IMG/VR virus record: IMGVR_UViG_3300037174_000181
Span: 1 to 40,550 of that record
Length of the DNA: 40,550 nucleotides
Strand: one strand, 5' to 3'
Source of the DNA: a virus
Under the pieces are notes generated by a model, which was not told the DNA's origin, did no database searches, and worked only from the letters and a program-made list of their open reading frames with translations. A program made the translations under genes and the position numbers. This document shows, piece after piece, positions 23,243-31,880 of this stretch (position 1 is the stretch's first letter; each line of letters opens with the position of its first letter).

Positions 23243-23887
23243 TCACAACAACGACCCCACTGCTTTTGCTCCTGTGCCGAGAAGGTTACCTATCCCCAGG
23301 TTCGTTTGATTGGCGAGCTGCTGGTTGCCGATCGCGGCACTGGATTCTGTACCATATTGGCCGGTTGCCGCCTGTGTCGCGGAAGAGCCTGCCCCGAGGT
23401 AAGAAAGGTAGTCCTGGATTTGCTGTTGCGTGATACCCGTCGCCGTGCTGAGACCGCTTTGCGCGTTTGTGGCCGCCGAGCCAAGCAAACCTTCCGCCGT
23501 ACTAGCGGCGGTACTCTCAAGCCCGACCTGTTGCTGGTTCCAGGTGTTGTTGAAATTCTGATTTTGCTGTGCCGCGAGCCCCGCGCCGTAGGGTGATCCC
23601 GCCATCCCCTGCTGGGAGAGTGTCGCATTGGTCTGATCTTGCTGCTGCTGATACTGCTGCGCGTAAAGGTTCGGGTTGAAGGCCGCGGCGTTCAGCGCCG
23701 TCTGCACCTGGGGGAGCAGGCTGGACGCGGTGCTCATGATTTGCGAGCCGGTACTCGAAGCCTGCGGTTGGAGGGCGCTAAGGCTTTGCGTACTCCCGAG
23801 CGCACTACTCTGCGCCTGATCCAGCGATGCAGTCGGGAGTTGATAGGCCGTGGTAGGCTGACTCGGCAGACTTGCACCGGTGCTCAT
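23243..23887 (-). CDS. Small Gln/Ser-rich internal virion protein (214 aa)
   Basis: ATGA overlap with the GNAT gene. Rich in Q, S, A and T, with YAQQYQQQQDQTNATLSQQG and GSPYGAGLAAQQNQNFNN. This composition is typical of a small virion protein encoded just before the large ejection proteins in many uncultured podophages. It has an Ala/Gly-rich helical end. It is probably a component of the internal core; function not shown. Confidence 0.65.
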   Translation of the reverse strand: MSTGASLPSQPTTAYQLPTASLDQAQSSALGSTQSLSALQPQASSTGSQIMSTASSLLPQVQTALNAAAFNPNLYAQQYQQQQDQTNATLSQQGMAGSPYGAGLAAQQNQNFNNTWNQQQVGLESTAASTAEGLLGSAATNAQSGLSTATGITQQQIQDYLSYLGAGSSATQAATGQYGTESSAAIGNQQLANQTNLGIGNLLGTGAKAVGSLL

Positions 23888-24408
23888 TGGAACATCCTTT
23901 GCAAAACTAGTCCTGCGGGGGCAAACTCCAGCCGCTTTAAAAGCAGCTCCACCCGGGGATCGAACGCCGCATTGGTCTCAAAACGAAAAGCTTTCACGTT
24001 CATCCCCTCCAGCGCACTCAGGAGTCGCTTCACCATCCTATACCCGCGCAGCCCTTTACGCCACTCCGGCGCCAGGTAAACCGTGTCAGAAAAGCAATAG
24101 AGTGCGTCGTAGTGCATCGGCCGAGTTAAAAGACAAAGGACGAAGCCGATAATATGCGGAGCACGCGCCGTCCATACCTTCAGGATGTCCGAGCGCTCGT
24201 ACTCGAAATACCGTCGCCAGTCCGGGTCAAGCTCGAGCCCCTCGGCGGTCGGTCCAAGTTCAGCAAAGTAGCGCTTGAACAGCGGCGCCAGTTCGGGAAG
24301 GACGAGTGACCATTGCTCCCACTGATAGAGCGTGCCTTCAGGCGACGCGGGGGCCGACAGTTGCGTCTTGTTTGGATGGCTCACTGCGGGTCGCATCTTG
24401 GTTGACAT
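23884..24408 (-). CDS. GNAT-like acetyltransferase-fold protein of the virion cluster (174 aa)
   Basis: The central part (HIIGFVLCLL...CFSDTVYLAPEWRKGLRGYR) has the beta-strand and R-x-x-G-x-G-like acetyl-CoA loop of GNAT proteins, followed by an amphipathic helix (MVKRLLSALEG). GNAT-like proteins in the internal-protein cluster are a known podophage feature, role unclear. I chose the ATG at 24408, just after AAGGGGGG; an ATG ten codons upstream (24438) has no clear site. The N-terminal part overlaps the small gene upstream in another frame. Confidence 0.7.
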   Translation of the reverse strand: MSTKMRPAVSHPNKTQLSAPASPEGTLYQWEQWSLVLPELAPLFKRYFAELGPTAEGLELDPDWRRYFEYERSDILKVWTARAPHIIGFVLCLLTRPMHYDALYCFSDTVYLAPEWRKGLRGYRMVKRLLSALEGMNVKAFRFETNAAFDPRVELLLKRLEFAPAGLVLQRMFQ

Positions 24409-24508
24409 GCCCCCCCTTTGGCTTACGGCTGGCGTCATCGACCGGCGGCGAGTGAGTCTTCAGACCAGCGAGCAGTCCTTTGCCATGTTCTTTGTGCTTT
24501 GCCATCAT
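24338..24508 (-). CDS. Small hydrophilic protein (56 aa)
   Basis: It starts MMAKHKEHGKGLLAGLKTHS behind GTGAGGGC, five bases after the upstream stop. It contains SPPVDDASRKPKGGHVNQDA, a motif style I recall from tiny virion-cluster proteins of podophages. The C-terminal half overlaps the GNAT gene. Basic, Gly/Pro/Asp-rich, no membrane segment. Function unknown. Confidence 0.55.
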   Translation of the reverse strand: MMAKHKEHGKGLLAGLKTHSPPVDDASRKPKGGHVNQDATRSEPSKQDATVGPRVA

Positions 24509-24512
24509 GCCC

Positions 24513-25097
24513 TCACTTGATCTGTTCAATATAGCTGCCGTTGAGTGTCATTGTGCCGGAAGTCTCCGCCGTGCCTTCAATGAGCACCGTAATTGCCGAG
24601 GTATCGGTTACGGTCCACGCACCTTGCGCGGATGCCACGTTGGTTGTGCCGGTGGCGGCGTGCGCTTCAGCAGTCTGCGCGGAAGCGCCGGTCTTGTAAA
24701 CGTAGAAGTCGCTCTGCCAAGTATTGCCTGACCCGGTGACAATCAGCGCCAATGTTGACCCGCCAAACGAGTAGGTCAGGGTTTTGGCGTTCGCATCGGC
24801 CGAGTTGACGCCCCAGCAATGGATATGAATGCCCTGCCCGCCGCTTGCAAGGAGGCCGCCGGGAAGCGTGTAGGTCGCGAGGGGCTGGATGGTCGTCAAC
24901 GTGGTCGCGGGCGTGCCGGGGGTTGAGCCGAGCAGGCCATCCACACCGGAGTTGATACCCAGGATGAGCTGGTTGAGCGTCGCCTGGATCTGACTCGGGT
25001 CCTGCGGCCCGGCGCTCAGCGGCAGATTGGCGGCGAAAGTTGGAGCTGAAAAGCCCGATAATGCGACGGCAATCAATAATTTGATGAGACGATTCAT
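24513..25097 (-). CDS. Exported protein of the tail cluster, unknown function (194 aa)
   Basis: ATG at 25097; it begins MNRLIKLLIAVALSGFSAPT followed by FAAN, a textbook Sec signal peptide with an AxA-type cleavage site near residue 22. The mature part is Thr/Ser/Gly-rich and beta-type (TLTYSFGGSTLALIVTGSGN). It ends with a strand-rich NGSYIEQIK, as in small beta-sandwich tail or head decoration proteins. A TTG eight codons upstream is in frame. Why a phage protein in this place has a signal peptide is unclear; export to the periplasm or cell surface is the plain reading. Confidence 0.7.
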   Translation of the reverse strand: MNRLIKLLIAVALSGFSAPTFAANLPLSAGPQDPSQIQATLNQLILGINSGVDGLLGSTPGTPATTLTTIQPLATYTLPGGLLASGGQGIHIHCWGVNSADANAKTLTYSFGGSTLALIVTGSGNTWQSDFYVYKTGASAQTAEAHAATGTTNVASAQGAWTVTDTSAITVLIEGTAETSGTMTLNGSYIEQIK

Positions 25098-25156
25098 AAG
25101 GAAGCCCTTTGTTTGGTTCAAGATTTATACCCTGCTCTAGTTCACTAAGCAAGGAG

Positions 25157-25906
25157 TCAGTATTTGATCTCGCACTGTGCAGCCATTGTCGGCTGCACAG
25201 TGGGGAGCGGTGTGCCGGAGCCGCCGGAGGTGACGTTGGGAGATATCGTGCCCACAAGAGGGAGATTATATCCGACGCCGACGCCGGCTGAGTTTTGCCA
25301 AATAATTGTATACTCACCGCTGGAGTCGAAACTATGCCGGCCACCGTTAGTGCCGGAGGCAAGGAGCGAAAACGTCGTCGATGCGGGAAGACTGAAATTT
25401 GCCAGGTTGGCTTGCTGCACAACACTGCTTTGCACCCCTACCACCTCGCCGACACTATCCGCGCCGGTCAGCCTCCCCGTCGTTCCCTCCACGCTCGCCA
25501 AAACGCGCCCCTGCAAATCGGGGACATTGAACGTCGTCAAGCCATCCCCGGCTCCATAAGTCGTACCGATAGCGACGAACAGGTTGGCATAGGTCGTCCG
25601 ACTCACCGCGGACCCGTCGCACGCTAAGAATCCCGGGTCGATACTCGTGGCCGCAGTCCAGGCATACTGCCCCGGTAAGATGAGGCTGCCCGAAGTTAGC
25701 GCCGACAGGCTTGCGATGTCGCTGTTCGCCCCGTTGTGCGCCGCGTATGTATTGACACAGCTTATAAGAGCGGCGAAGTTCGCGTTGACCTGTGTGCCGT
25801 CCGCCGTTACGCCGTTGATGAACGTAAAAGGCACGCTCGCGCAAATTGTCGCTGCCCCGACGACACTTGAATAAAACCAAAACAGGGCTGCTAAAAAAAG
25901 TCTCAT
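25157..25906 (-). CDS. Tail-collar-domain protein with signal peptide (249 aa)
   Basis: ATGA overlap with the tail hub gene. Residues 1-19 (MRLFLAALFWFYSSVVGAAT) form a signal peptide. A spacer region follows, then a phage tail collar domain (PF07484 type) at about 85-135: PGFLACDGSAVSRTTYANLF, YGAGDGLTTFNVPDLQGRVL. The C-terminal part is beta-rich. Collar domains normally occur in tail fibres; a Sec signal in front is odd. It could be a fibre protein that is exported, or a surface-displayed decoy or adhesin. Confidence 0.8.
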   Translation of the reverse strand: MRLFLAALFWFYSSVVGAATICASVPFTFINGVTADGTQVNANFAALISCVNTYAAHNGANSDIASLSALTSGSLILPGQYAWTAATSIDPGFLACDGSAVSRTTYANLFVAIGTTYGAGDGLTTFNVPDLQGRVLASVEGTTGRLTGADSVGEVVGVQSSVVQQANLANFSLPASTTFSLLASGTNGGRHSFDSSGEYTIIWQNSAGVGVGYNLPLVGTISPNVTSGGSGTPLPTVQPTMAAQCEIKY

Positions 25907-27537
25907 CCTACTTCCTTCTGCATATAGCCCAGCACGCGCCGGCGAATGAAAATGTCGCCGATCTGGAAGCCGTTGCCGCAGACGAACGCCACGTTCACCG
26001 CCAGCCGGTTATACACGACCGGTGCGTTAAAGCTAATAGGCCTCGGGTAAACCCCCGATTGCGCGCCTCCCCACAATGCATCCCCCCACCTGAAACTTCC
26101 CCAAAGCGTAGCCACCGCTGCGAAAGCGTAGAAAACCGTGTTCAAGACCGACCCGTTCTCGTCGAGCGCCGAAACCTGGATACCTGTAACCGAAGCTACG
26201 GATGTAGTCTTCACCTGCATCTCCGCGATCTCAGACATGGCCATTTGCTCATTGTCCCGAACTACAGTTGTCTGAAACACCGCTAGCATGGGTGCGCCGT
26301 TCTCGGTCGAACTAGTCGTCGAGTCCGGTACTACTTTACTTAAAAACAATTGAGCAGGCACGCCGACCGGCGCCACGACGAACTCCGACCCGTAAACGCC
26401 AATCATGCCGGCCGGGAGCGTATGCGGACCTGACCACACCTTGCGAACAATATCATACCAATATTCTTGATAAGGCGTACCCGCAACGCGCGAGTTCTGC
26501 ACACTAATGCGATAAACTTGTGCGTTGCAAGCGGCCGAGACACGCGAGTAAGCAACCGGCGTCAGGAAGGGTACCACGACCCCCGCACCGCCACTGCCGA
26601 TAGGGTCGCTTACGGCCCCGTTGAAGTCGATGATGCGTATGCCGTCCGCGGCGAGGAAAGCCACGCCGACAGGGGTCGCCGCAATCGACCGCGGCGCCAG
26701 CGTGCCGACAGCGGAGTTGAGCGTGTTGATTGCGATACTACTCGCGGCGTAGTCGCCCGTGACCTGATAGATGTTACTGTTGCCTTTGAAGACAAGAAGC
26801 GCCTGGATGATGCCACCAAGTTGGTTATTAAGCGGCAGGCCGACACCCGCGGTAAGAGGCTTGTTGTCATAGAATGTCAAAGCTTGGCCGGCGTTCGAGC
26901 AATTTAGCGGGTTGAGAGAGTCGGACATAATGACCGAAGGCTGCCCGGTCGGCGGGTTGATACCGTAGAATGCACGGCCGTTGAACTGGCAAACCCATGC
27001 AGGGACAACCGTGAAGGATATATGGGTGCCGCTGGTAAGGTTGCCCGCAGCCCACACGGGCGCCGCGGGATTGGAAATGTTAAACCACCCGATGTAGTCC
27101 GTCACCCCGCTGAAGCCGGGGTGTGTGACAACGACATAGGTCCCGACAATGTCCATCGTCGGCGGCGTCCATTCTCCCGTCGTCCCTTGTGTCGCCGGCA
27201 CGTTGCTCGACGTGACGCCGGTCAAGGCGACGAAAGCCGAGGCCGCGAGGTTATAGACGAAGGGCTGGTCGTAGCCGGCTGTCGCGCCGCTGGCGACCAG
27301 CCCGTAGACATACGAGCCCACGATCTTGAAGACCGAAATTACGCCCGGCGTCGTGAACCCGGCGAAGGCCGTCGCCAATAGCGAAGCCGGGCGGCAGGTC
27401 CATATGTTCTGTGTAGAAGGGTCCGGGATGAGATTTTGCAGAACGGCACAACCGCCGGGGTTCGTGTCGGTCTCATCGAGCGAGTCGCACAAGCCGGCGG
27501 GGGAGAAGCGAAGCGGCTGAGTTTTGGCGAGGGACAC
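25903..27537 (-). CDS. Tail hub / packaged-DNA stabilisation-like protein (544 aa)
   Basis: GTG start, six bases after the adaptor stop. The sequence is almost all beta: repeated FVALTGVTSSNVP-, TYVVVTHPGFSGV- and IYQVTGDYAAS-type strands in the manner of a beta-propeller. Position directly after a gp4-like adaptor and before the collar protein matches gp10-like hub proteins of P22-type podophage tails. It lies on the head-tail axis and probably closes or extends the short tail. The assignment rests on fold impression and synteny. Confidence 0.7.
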   Translation of the reverse strand: MSLAKTQPLRFSPAGLCDSLDETDTNPGGCAVLQNLIPDPSTQNIWTCRPASLLATAFAGFTTPGVISVFKIVGSYVYGLVASGATAGYDQPFVYNLAASAFVALTGVTSSNVPATQGTTGEWTPPTMDIVGTYVVVTHPGFSGVTDYIGWFNISNPAAPVWAAGNLTSGTHISFTVVPAWVCQFNGRAFYGINPPTGQPSVIMSDSLNPLNCSNAGQALTFYDNKPLTAGVGLPLNNQLGGIIQALLVFKGNSNIYQVTGDYAASSIAINTLNSAVGTLAPRSIAATPVGVAFLAADGIRIIDFNGAVSDPIGSGGAGVVVPFLTPVAYSRVSAACNAQVYRISVQNSRVAGTPYQEYWYDIVRKVWSGPHTLPAGMIGVYGSEFVVAPVGVPAQLFLSKVVPDSTTSSTENGAPMLAVFQTTVVRDNEQMAMSEIAEMQVKTTSVASVTGIQVSALDENGSVLNTVFYAFAAVATLWGSFRWGDALWGGAQSGVYPRPISFNAPVVYNRLAVNVAFVCGNGFQIGDIFIRRRVLGYMQKEVG

Positions 27538-27540
27538 GTC

Positions 27541-28245
27541 TCACCACCCCACAAGCTTCGTGTTTTTCAGCCGGTCAAAGTTCTTACCGAACCTACGGCG
27601 ATCCAACTCGACGGTCTTCACAACTTGCCGGTCGTCCTTCATCTTCAGGTAGGCGTCGAGGTCCGCGAGCGCCGCTTGCATGGTTGCGCCGTAGCGATCG
27701 TCGTTCGTCAGCTCCATAAGCGACGCGGTAAGCCGGAGCTTCAGGTAGGTCTGGTTCGGGAACCACGGGATCGCCGCGCTGGTCTCCGGCGTCGGGATGT
27801 CAGGCATTTGACGTTGGTAGCGCGCTGTCACCACGTAAGAGCCGCCGGCCGGAGGCCACACGTACATGAGTGGCGCATCGCCGTTTGCAATGGGGGAATT
27901 ATCCACCGCATAATTTTCGGGGTAAGCGGCAAGACCCGCTTGCTGTACGCACGAGTCAAACTCGGCGAGAGTGAAGGGGATCATAACGTATTGAACCCCT
28001 TGGATGGAGTAATATACATCGTTGAGATTTGCGCGCAGCCAGTCGGCGGGTAAAACATAGGGGCCGGAATTCTGCCCGGCTATTGAGTTGAAGGTAAAAT
28101 TGGCCACCCCGCGCGTGACGGCGAAGTCATAATCTTGGCACAAGTCGGCCAAGATCATGTTCAAAAACTGGCCCGCCTGCACCGTGAAGCCAGGGCATTT
28201 GGCGATCTGTGTCGCAAGGGTAATGATTTGCTGCGTTTGTAGCAT
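27541..28245 (-). CDS. gp4-like head-to-tail adaptor / head completion protein (234 aa)
   Basis: TAATG overlap with the preceding gene. The N-terminus (AGQFLNMILADLCQDYDFAV) resembles the opening of the P22 gp4 / tail-accessory family. Next comes an SGPYVLPADWLRA block, WPPAGGSYVVTARYQRQMPD, and a helical C-terminus with ELTNDDRYGATMQAALADLD. This would form the ring below the portal. The gene is followed by the hub, as in P22-like tails. Confidence 0.75.
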   Translation of the reverse strand: MLQTQQIITLATQIAKCPGFTVQAGQFLNMILADLCQDYDFAVTRGVANFTFNSIAGQNSGPYVLPADWLRANLNDVYYSIQGVQYVMIPFTLAEFDSCVQQAGLAAYPENYAVDNSPIANGDAPLMYVWPPAGGSYVVTARYQRQMPDIPTPETSAAIPWFPNQTYLKLRLTASLMELTNDDRYGATMQAALADLDAYLKMKDDRQVVKTVELDRRRFGKNFDRLKNTKLVGW

Positions 28246-28769
28246 TAGCCCCCCGCGACGATCTTCTCCAGTTCAGCAATCTCTTCCTCGAGATGCTCAA
28301 TATCTTCGCGGCCCCGCTTCATGGCTATTTCTAAATTATCGAGATCGATCTTCTGCTTTTGCCGGTCAGCGACGATCTGCGCAGTAGGCTTATAGTCGGT
28401 CCTGCGACCGCTCGCTGTGTGCATCTCTCGCGCCGTCTGGTCCGTCATCTCGTAAGTGTGGCGGACTTCAACGATGCGCTCGGCGGCGCGCTTCTGCCCC
28501 TTCCTCAGCCGGGTGAGGTCAAGTTTTGCCTGCGGCAACCGGATGGCAGCCTTTTGCCGGCTGGACGCTCTGAACACCTTGTCGAGCGCCGCGTCAAGTT
28601 CGACCGGTGGGCAGTCAAAAGGGACGAAGCATTGGAAGACGACGTTGCGGTCCTCGCCAATTTGGTGCGAGACTGAAATGCCGATAGCAGGCATAGTGCC
28701 GGCGTTCACCTCGGATGTAGTCTTCTCGGGGGGTAGATCGACCATACGTGCCTCTGACCTGTCTGACAT
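28245..28769 (-). CDS. Hypothetical structural-region protein with C-terminal coiled coil (174 aa)
   Basis: ATG at 28769, eight bases after the upstream stop; a longer reading frame exists but overlaps the upstream gene. Residues 20-60 look folded (PAIGISVSHQIGEDRNVVFQ). After that it is a charged helix with RLRKGQKRAAERIVEVRHTY and DIEHLEEEIAELEKIV. Unknown role; position among head-tail genes suggests an assembly factor or minor virion protein. Confidence 0.6.
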   Translation of the reverse strand: MSDRSEARMVDLPPEKTTSEVNAGTMPAIGISVSHQIGEDRNVVFQCFVPFDCPPVELDAALDKVFRASSRQKAAIRLPQAKLDLTRLRKGQKRAAERIVEVRHTYEMTDQTAREMHTASGRRTDYKPTAQIVADRQKQKIDLDNLEIAMKRGREDIEHLEEEIAELEKIVAGG

Positions 28770-28776
28770 AAAACTC

Positions 28777-29262
28777 TCAAAACCTCGCGGGCGCACCCGT
28801 GGTGCCGGTTGCCGCACCTGTACGCGCGGATAAGTTATACCGCGCCCGATTACGCCTGTAAAAATTGGCATCCGGGTCGCCGTGAACCTCATCATCATGA
28901 CGAAACGAAGCGGCCTCACAGTCTTTGATCACATCATAGACGGACTTCGGCACGTGATAAACTTCCCCGTGGAAGTAGGAACGGCCGTCGAGCAAAATAC
29001 GGTCGGCGTAGAGCGCAAGATTGATGCGAACTTCCCGCATCTCTTCCACGAGACTTGGATACCGGGTTTTCTCGAGCCGGTCCATTTCCTGCTTGAGGAA
29101 TTCTTCTTCAGCGTCGACTTTCAGTTTAGCCATAAGCCGGACTTCGGCCGTTTGCTTCAGAGCAGCGATTTCGGTGGCAGTCAAGACGGACAAGTCAATA
29201 TCCCGAGTGCGCACATGCCCCGGGGGAATCTTCGGTTTCTCAAGTAGCTTGTTCTTGGCCAT
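28777..29262 (-). CDS. Hypothetical protein of the head-tail region (161 aa)
   Basis: It starts MAKNKLLEKPKIPPGHVRTR. A strongly helical middle (LKVDAEEEFLKQEMDRLEKT) is followed by INLALYADRILLDGRSYFHG and VPKSVYDVIKD, and a disordered Ala/Gly/Thr end. Similar proteins occur between capsid and tail genes of N4-gp56-type phages, as far as I recall. Function unknown. Confidence 0.65.
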   Translation of the reverse strand: MAKNKLLEKPKIPPGHVRTRDIDLSVLTATEIAALKQTAEVRLMAKLKVDAEEEFLKQEMDRLEKTRYPSLVEEMREVRINLALYADRILLDGRSYFHGEVYHVPKSVYDVIKDCEAASFRHDDEVHGDPDANFYRRNRARYNLSARTGAATGTTGAPARF

Positions 29263-29265
29263 GGA

Positions 29266-29577
29266 TCATGTATCCCAGGAAGTAGCGGCGGCGGCGATAG
29301 AGTAGTGAGAGATCAGGATCGGCCACCCGTACGCATCAACAGCGATGACGTCCCCCGGCTCAATCTTGAGCACCCCGCGACGGGGAATGTAGAGCTGCCC
29401 CTGCCCGAAGGCACCCGGCCATATACGCGGGGTGCCGGGCGGCACGACCGCGGCAAGTTTGTCATCCAAGATACTCGCCTGCAACGCGGCAGTATCCGCG
29501 GGGTTCATTCCGCTGCGCAGGAAAACCAGCCCGCTAAGGCTGGTCGTCAGCTTTGTTCCAACCGGGAGAAGCGCCAT
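29266..29577 (-). CDS. Small head-associated protein (103 aa)
   Basis: Good Shine-Dalgarno (GGGAGT) right after the capsid gene. It has an N-terminal beta part (TKLTTSLSGLVFLRSGMNPA) and ends RRGVLKIEPGDVIAVDAYGW-PILIS, a conserved-looking beta segment. A protein of this size directly after the major capsid gene is often a decoration or head-stabilising protein. This is inferred from position. Confidence 0.65.
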   Translation of the reverse strand: MALLPVGTKLTTSLSGLVFLRSGMNPADTAALQASILDDKLAAVVPPGTPRIWPGAFGQGQLYIPRRGVLKIEPGDVIAVDAYGWPILISHYSIAAAATSWDT

Positions 29578-29587
29578 TGCTTACTCC

Positions 29588-30937
29588 CTACCCGAAGGTG
29601 CCGGAGAAGGCCGAAGTTGACTCGATCCTGCCGAAAAACAACTGGTTCAACAAAATTGTGCCGTACATAACCTTCCAGCCTACCACGCGCAACATGTTGA
29701 GCACGTCCGACTTGTCAGCATCTTTCAGAAACGTATATTTGATGTCGTCGAGCATTATTTGCCCGTAAGCGCCGCGCCCGAAAACAAGGGTCGGGTAGAC
29801 GGTGACACCGGCTGCCGGTGCAGCCGGCGGTACTTGCGAGGCACCAATACCTGTCAGGATGACAGTTTGCCCGCCCGCGAGCTGCGTCGCCTGCCCTTGC
29901 AAGGGGCCGGTCGTAGGACCAGCCGCGGTCGTCGCCAAGTTGTCGGGCGAGGTTGTAGTGCCGATGTAGACATTGAAGGTGAAGCCTGTCGGGGTCGAGG
30001 GCAAGGTGATCGCGATTGAGCCGTTCGGGCCGGCGACGCTCGTTGCGGCCGAGACTTGCGTGATCCAACTTTCATACTGGTTTTGCGTGTCAGACGCGGT
30101 AACGATCGTATAATAGGTGGCGTTGGTCGCCAGTGCCCCGGCACTCCCCGCGACACCTTGAATCAGCGCGTTGCCGGTCCAGAACGGGACCATGTTTGAC
30201 TCGCAGAACCGAATGCCGCCAAGCTCGCCAATTTCAGCATTGTATAGCTTGTTGATATCGCTGTAAGAAGAAGCCGTGACAAATGTCGAATTCTCCCTCA
30301 CGTCTTGCACGACGAAGGGATGAACAATAGCGGTGTAGTGAGGAAGTCCTCGGGGGTCGGCCGAAGCCTTGGAGCCGCCGGACTCGGCCGCGATCTTTTC
30401 GTTTGTCTGTTCGTCGCCCATGTACCTCGGCGCGCCGAGATTGGATAACTGCGCGTAAAGGCGATTGATCTCGTGGAGGTTGAGCACATCCCCGGCAACG
30501 AGGTTAGCACGGGCGCCGCGGGAGTTGACGTAGTTGATCTGTGTCCCGCCCATGAGGTTATTATATGTGTTGCGGTCTAAAGTTTCCGCCACGGCAAGCG
30601 CGCAAAGCTCTTTGGCGATACTGAACATAGGGTGCTTGATCGTCATCTCCGCTATATCCGAGATGGTGATTTTGTCACCCCACTGAAGCACGGTCGCCGT
30701 GACCATCGTAACGGACATTTCCTGACCGGCCGGCGGGACACCTTCTGAAAGTGGCGCGTAAGGCAGCGGTACGCGGTTCCACCGAGCGGCTTGGTAAACG
30801 ACGCCGCGTCCTTTGGGGAGAGTCAAGGGGTCGCCGAACTGGAACGCTACTAAGCGCCGTCTGGCGAGAGGGAGCGTTTTCTGTGCAATATAGGATTCGA
30901 CATCGGCTTGAAATGCGCCCGAACTGTTAACCGGCAT
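29588..30937 (-). CDS. Major capsid protein, N4-gp56-like, with an inserted beta domain (449 aa)
   Basis: AGGAG sits nine bases before the ATG. N-terminal and core segments (LPLARRRLVAFQFGDPLTLP, WGDKITISDIAEMTIKHPMF, ETLDRNTYNNLMGGTQINYV) match the N4-gp56 family of HK97-fold capsids. The conserved end is VYPTLVFGRGAYGQIMLDDI and VGWKVMYGTILLNQLFFGRI. Between about residues 255 and 385 is a Thr/Gly/Pro-rich insertion with TGFTFNVYIGTTTS and GQTVILTGIG, like a fibronectin-III/Ig-type strand set, probably exposed on the capsid surface. The scaffold gene lies immediately upstream. Confidence 0.88.
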   Translation of the reverse strand: MPVNSSGAFQADVESYIAQKTLPLARRRLVAFQFGDPLTLPKGRGVVYQAARWNRVPLPYAPLSEGVPPAGQEMSVTMVTATVLQWGDKITISDIAEMTIKHPMFSIAKELCALAVAETLDRNTYNNLMGGTQINYVNSRGARANLVAGDVLNLHEINRLYAQLSNLGAPRYMGDEQTNEKIAAESGGSKASADPRGLPHYTAIVHPFVVQDVRENSTFVTASSYSDINKLYNAEIGELGGIRFCESNMVPFWTGNALIQGVAGSAGALATNATYYTIVTASDTQNQYESWITQVSAATSVAGPNGSIAITLPSTPTGFTFNVYIGTTTSPDNLATTAAGPTTGPLQGQATQLAGGQTVILTGIGASQVPPAAPAAGVTVYPTLVFGRGAYGQIMLDDIKYTFLKDADKSDVLNMLRVVGWKVMYGTILLNQLFFGRIESTSAFSGTFG

Positions 30938-30975
30938 TGTAGTTTACTCCTAAGCCGGCACCCTACGCCGACATT

Positions 30976-31758
30976 CTAAATTTCGACTCCATCGAGCCTG
31001 CGCTCGAGATCGTCGAGCGAATTTCCCCGGCCCGCTCGACCACGCGGCGCCGCATGATCACTTCGCCCGTCGCCTGCCTGCGTCCGTTGGCTCGCCACCT
31101 TCTTCCGGCCGGCGGCCTGTTGCGTCTTGATGTTCTTGGCGTTGTCCAAAACCTTTTGGCCAAGAACAAACTTCAGCACCGTCTCTCGCGAAAAGTCCCG
31201 ACCCGCGCGCCTCTCGACGGCCAACAGGTCTTCAACTTCCTTCCCATACCGTTTGAAGCGCGGGTCATAGGACCCTTTCGCCTCGTATGCCGCTCTGTCG
31301 GCCTTATCCGCGGCCTCAAAGCGGTACATATTGATCTGACGCTCTTGAGCCTTCTGGGCTTTTCCAAGCTTGTAATCCAACCGCTCTTCTGCGCCCATGA
31401 GCGACAGTCTCGCGGCCTCTTGATCAGGTGTCTCTTCTTGCATCCGCGCCTGGTGTTGCTGGCGCTCCGTGCGAAGTTCCTGAATTTCTCGTTCTAACCG
31501 ATCGACTTTCTCAGCAGCGGATTTAGCGGTTTCGCGCGCTTTCAGAACTGCGGAAGTCGCGCGGCTCCGTCGAGGTGGCTCTTCGCCACTTTCGTCTTCG
31601 GCCGTTAACCCTTCATCGGTTTCGGTGTCTTCGTCTTCTTGCCCACCGGCTTCGCGCCCGCTTTCGTCGTCGAGCTGTCCGGCATCTTCGCCTTCATCGC
31701 CATCTTCGATTTGGATGTCATCCGGTTCTTCATCAGGGTCTCGCGGTCCAATTGTCAC
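30976..31758 (-). CDS. Capsid scaffolding protein (260 aa)
   Basis: GTG start with GGAG eight bases upstream. The first 70 residues are very acidic (DPDEEPDDIQIEDGDEGEDA), then a coiled coil (SAAEKVDRLEREIQELRTER) and a basic C-terminus (SQRTQAGDGRSDHAAPRGRA). Acidic head, coiled coil and basic end directly before the capsid gene is the classic scaffold layout. I see no protease motif. Confidence 0.8.
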   Translation of the reverse strand: MTIGPRDPDEEPDDIQIEDGDEGEDAGQLDDESGREAGGQEDEDTETDEGLTAEDESGEEPPRRSRATSAVLKARETAKSAAEKVDRLEREIQELRTERQQHQARMQEETPDQEAARLSLMGAEERLDYKLGKAQKAQERQINMYRFEAADKADRAAYEAKGSYDPRFKRYGKEVEDLLAVERRAGRDFSRETVLKFVLGQKVLDNAKNIKTQQAAGRKKVASQRTQAGDGRSDHAAPRGRAGRGNSLDDLERRLDGVEI

Positions 31759-31850
31759 TGCATTTTCTCCGGTGGTTTACGGCCACTAGGCGGGCGCCGA
31801 TTACGTCGGCGGGACGGGGGCCACTTACGGCGGCCAATCGACAGGTGTCT

Positions 31851-31880
31851 AATTTACCGTAGAATAAAGGTATAAGTCAA
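31851..31880 (-). promoter_or_regulatory. Candidate promoter for the scaffold-capsid genes
   Basis: On the minus strand TTGACT (31880-31875), 18-base spacer, TAAATT (31856-31851). It sits at the start of one of the longest gaps in the left arm (31759-31876), where a separate capsid promoter is expected. Five of six -35 and four of six -10 bases match. Confidence 0.5.
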
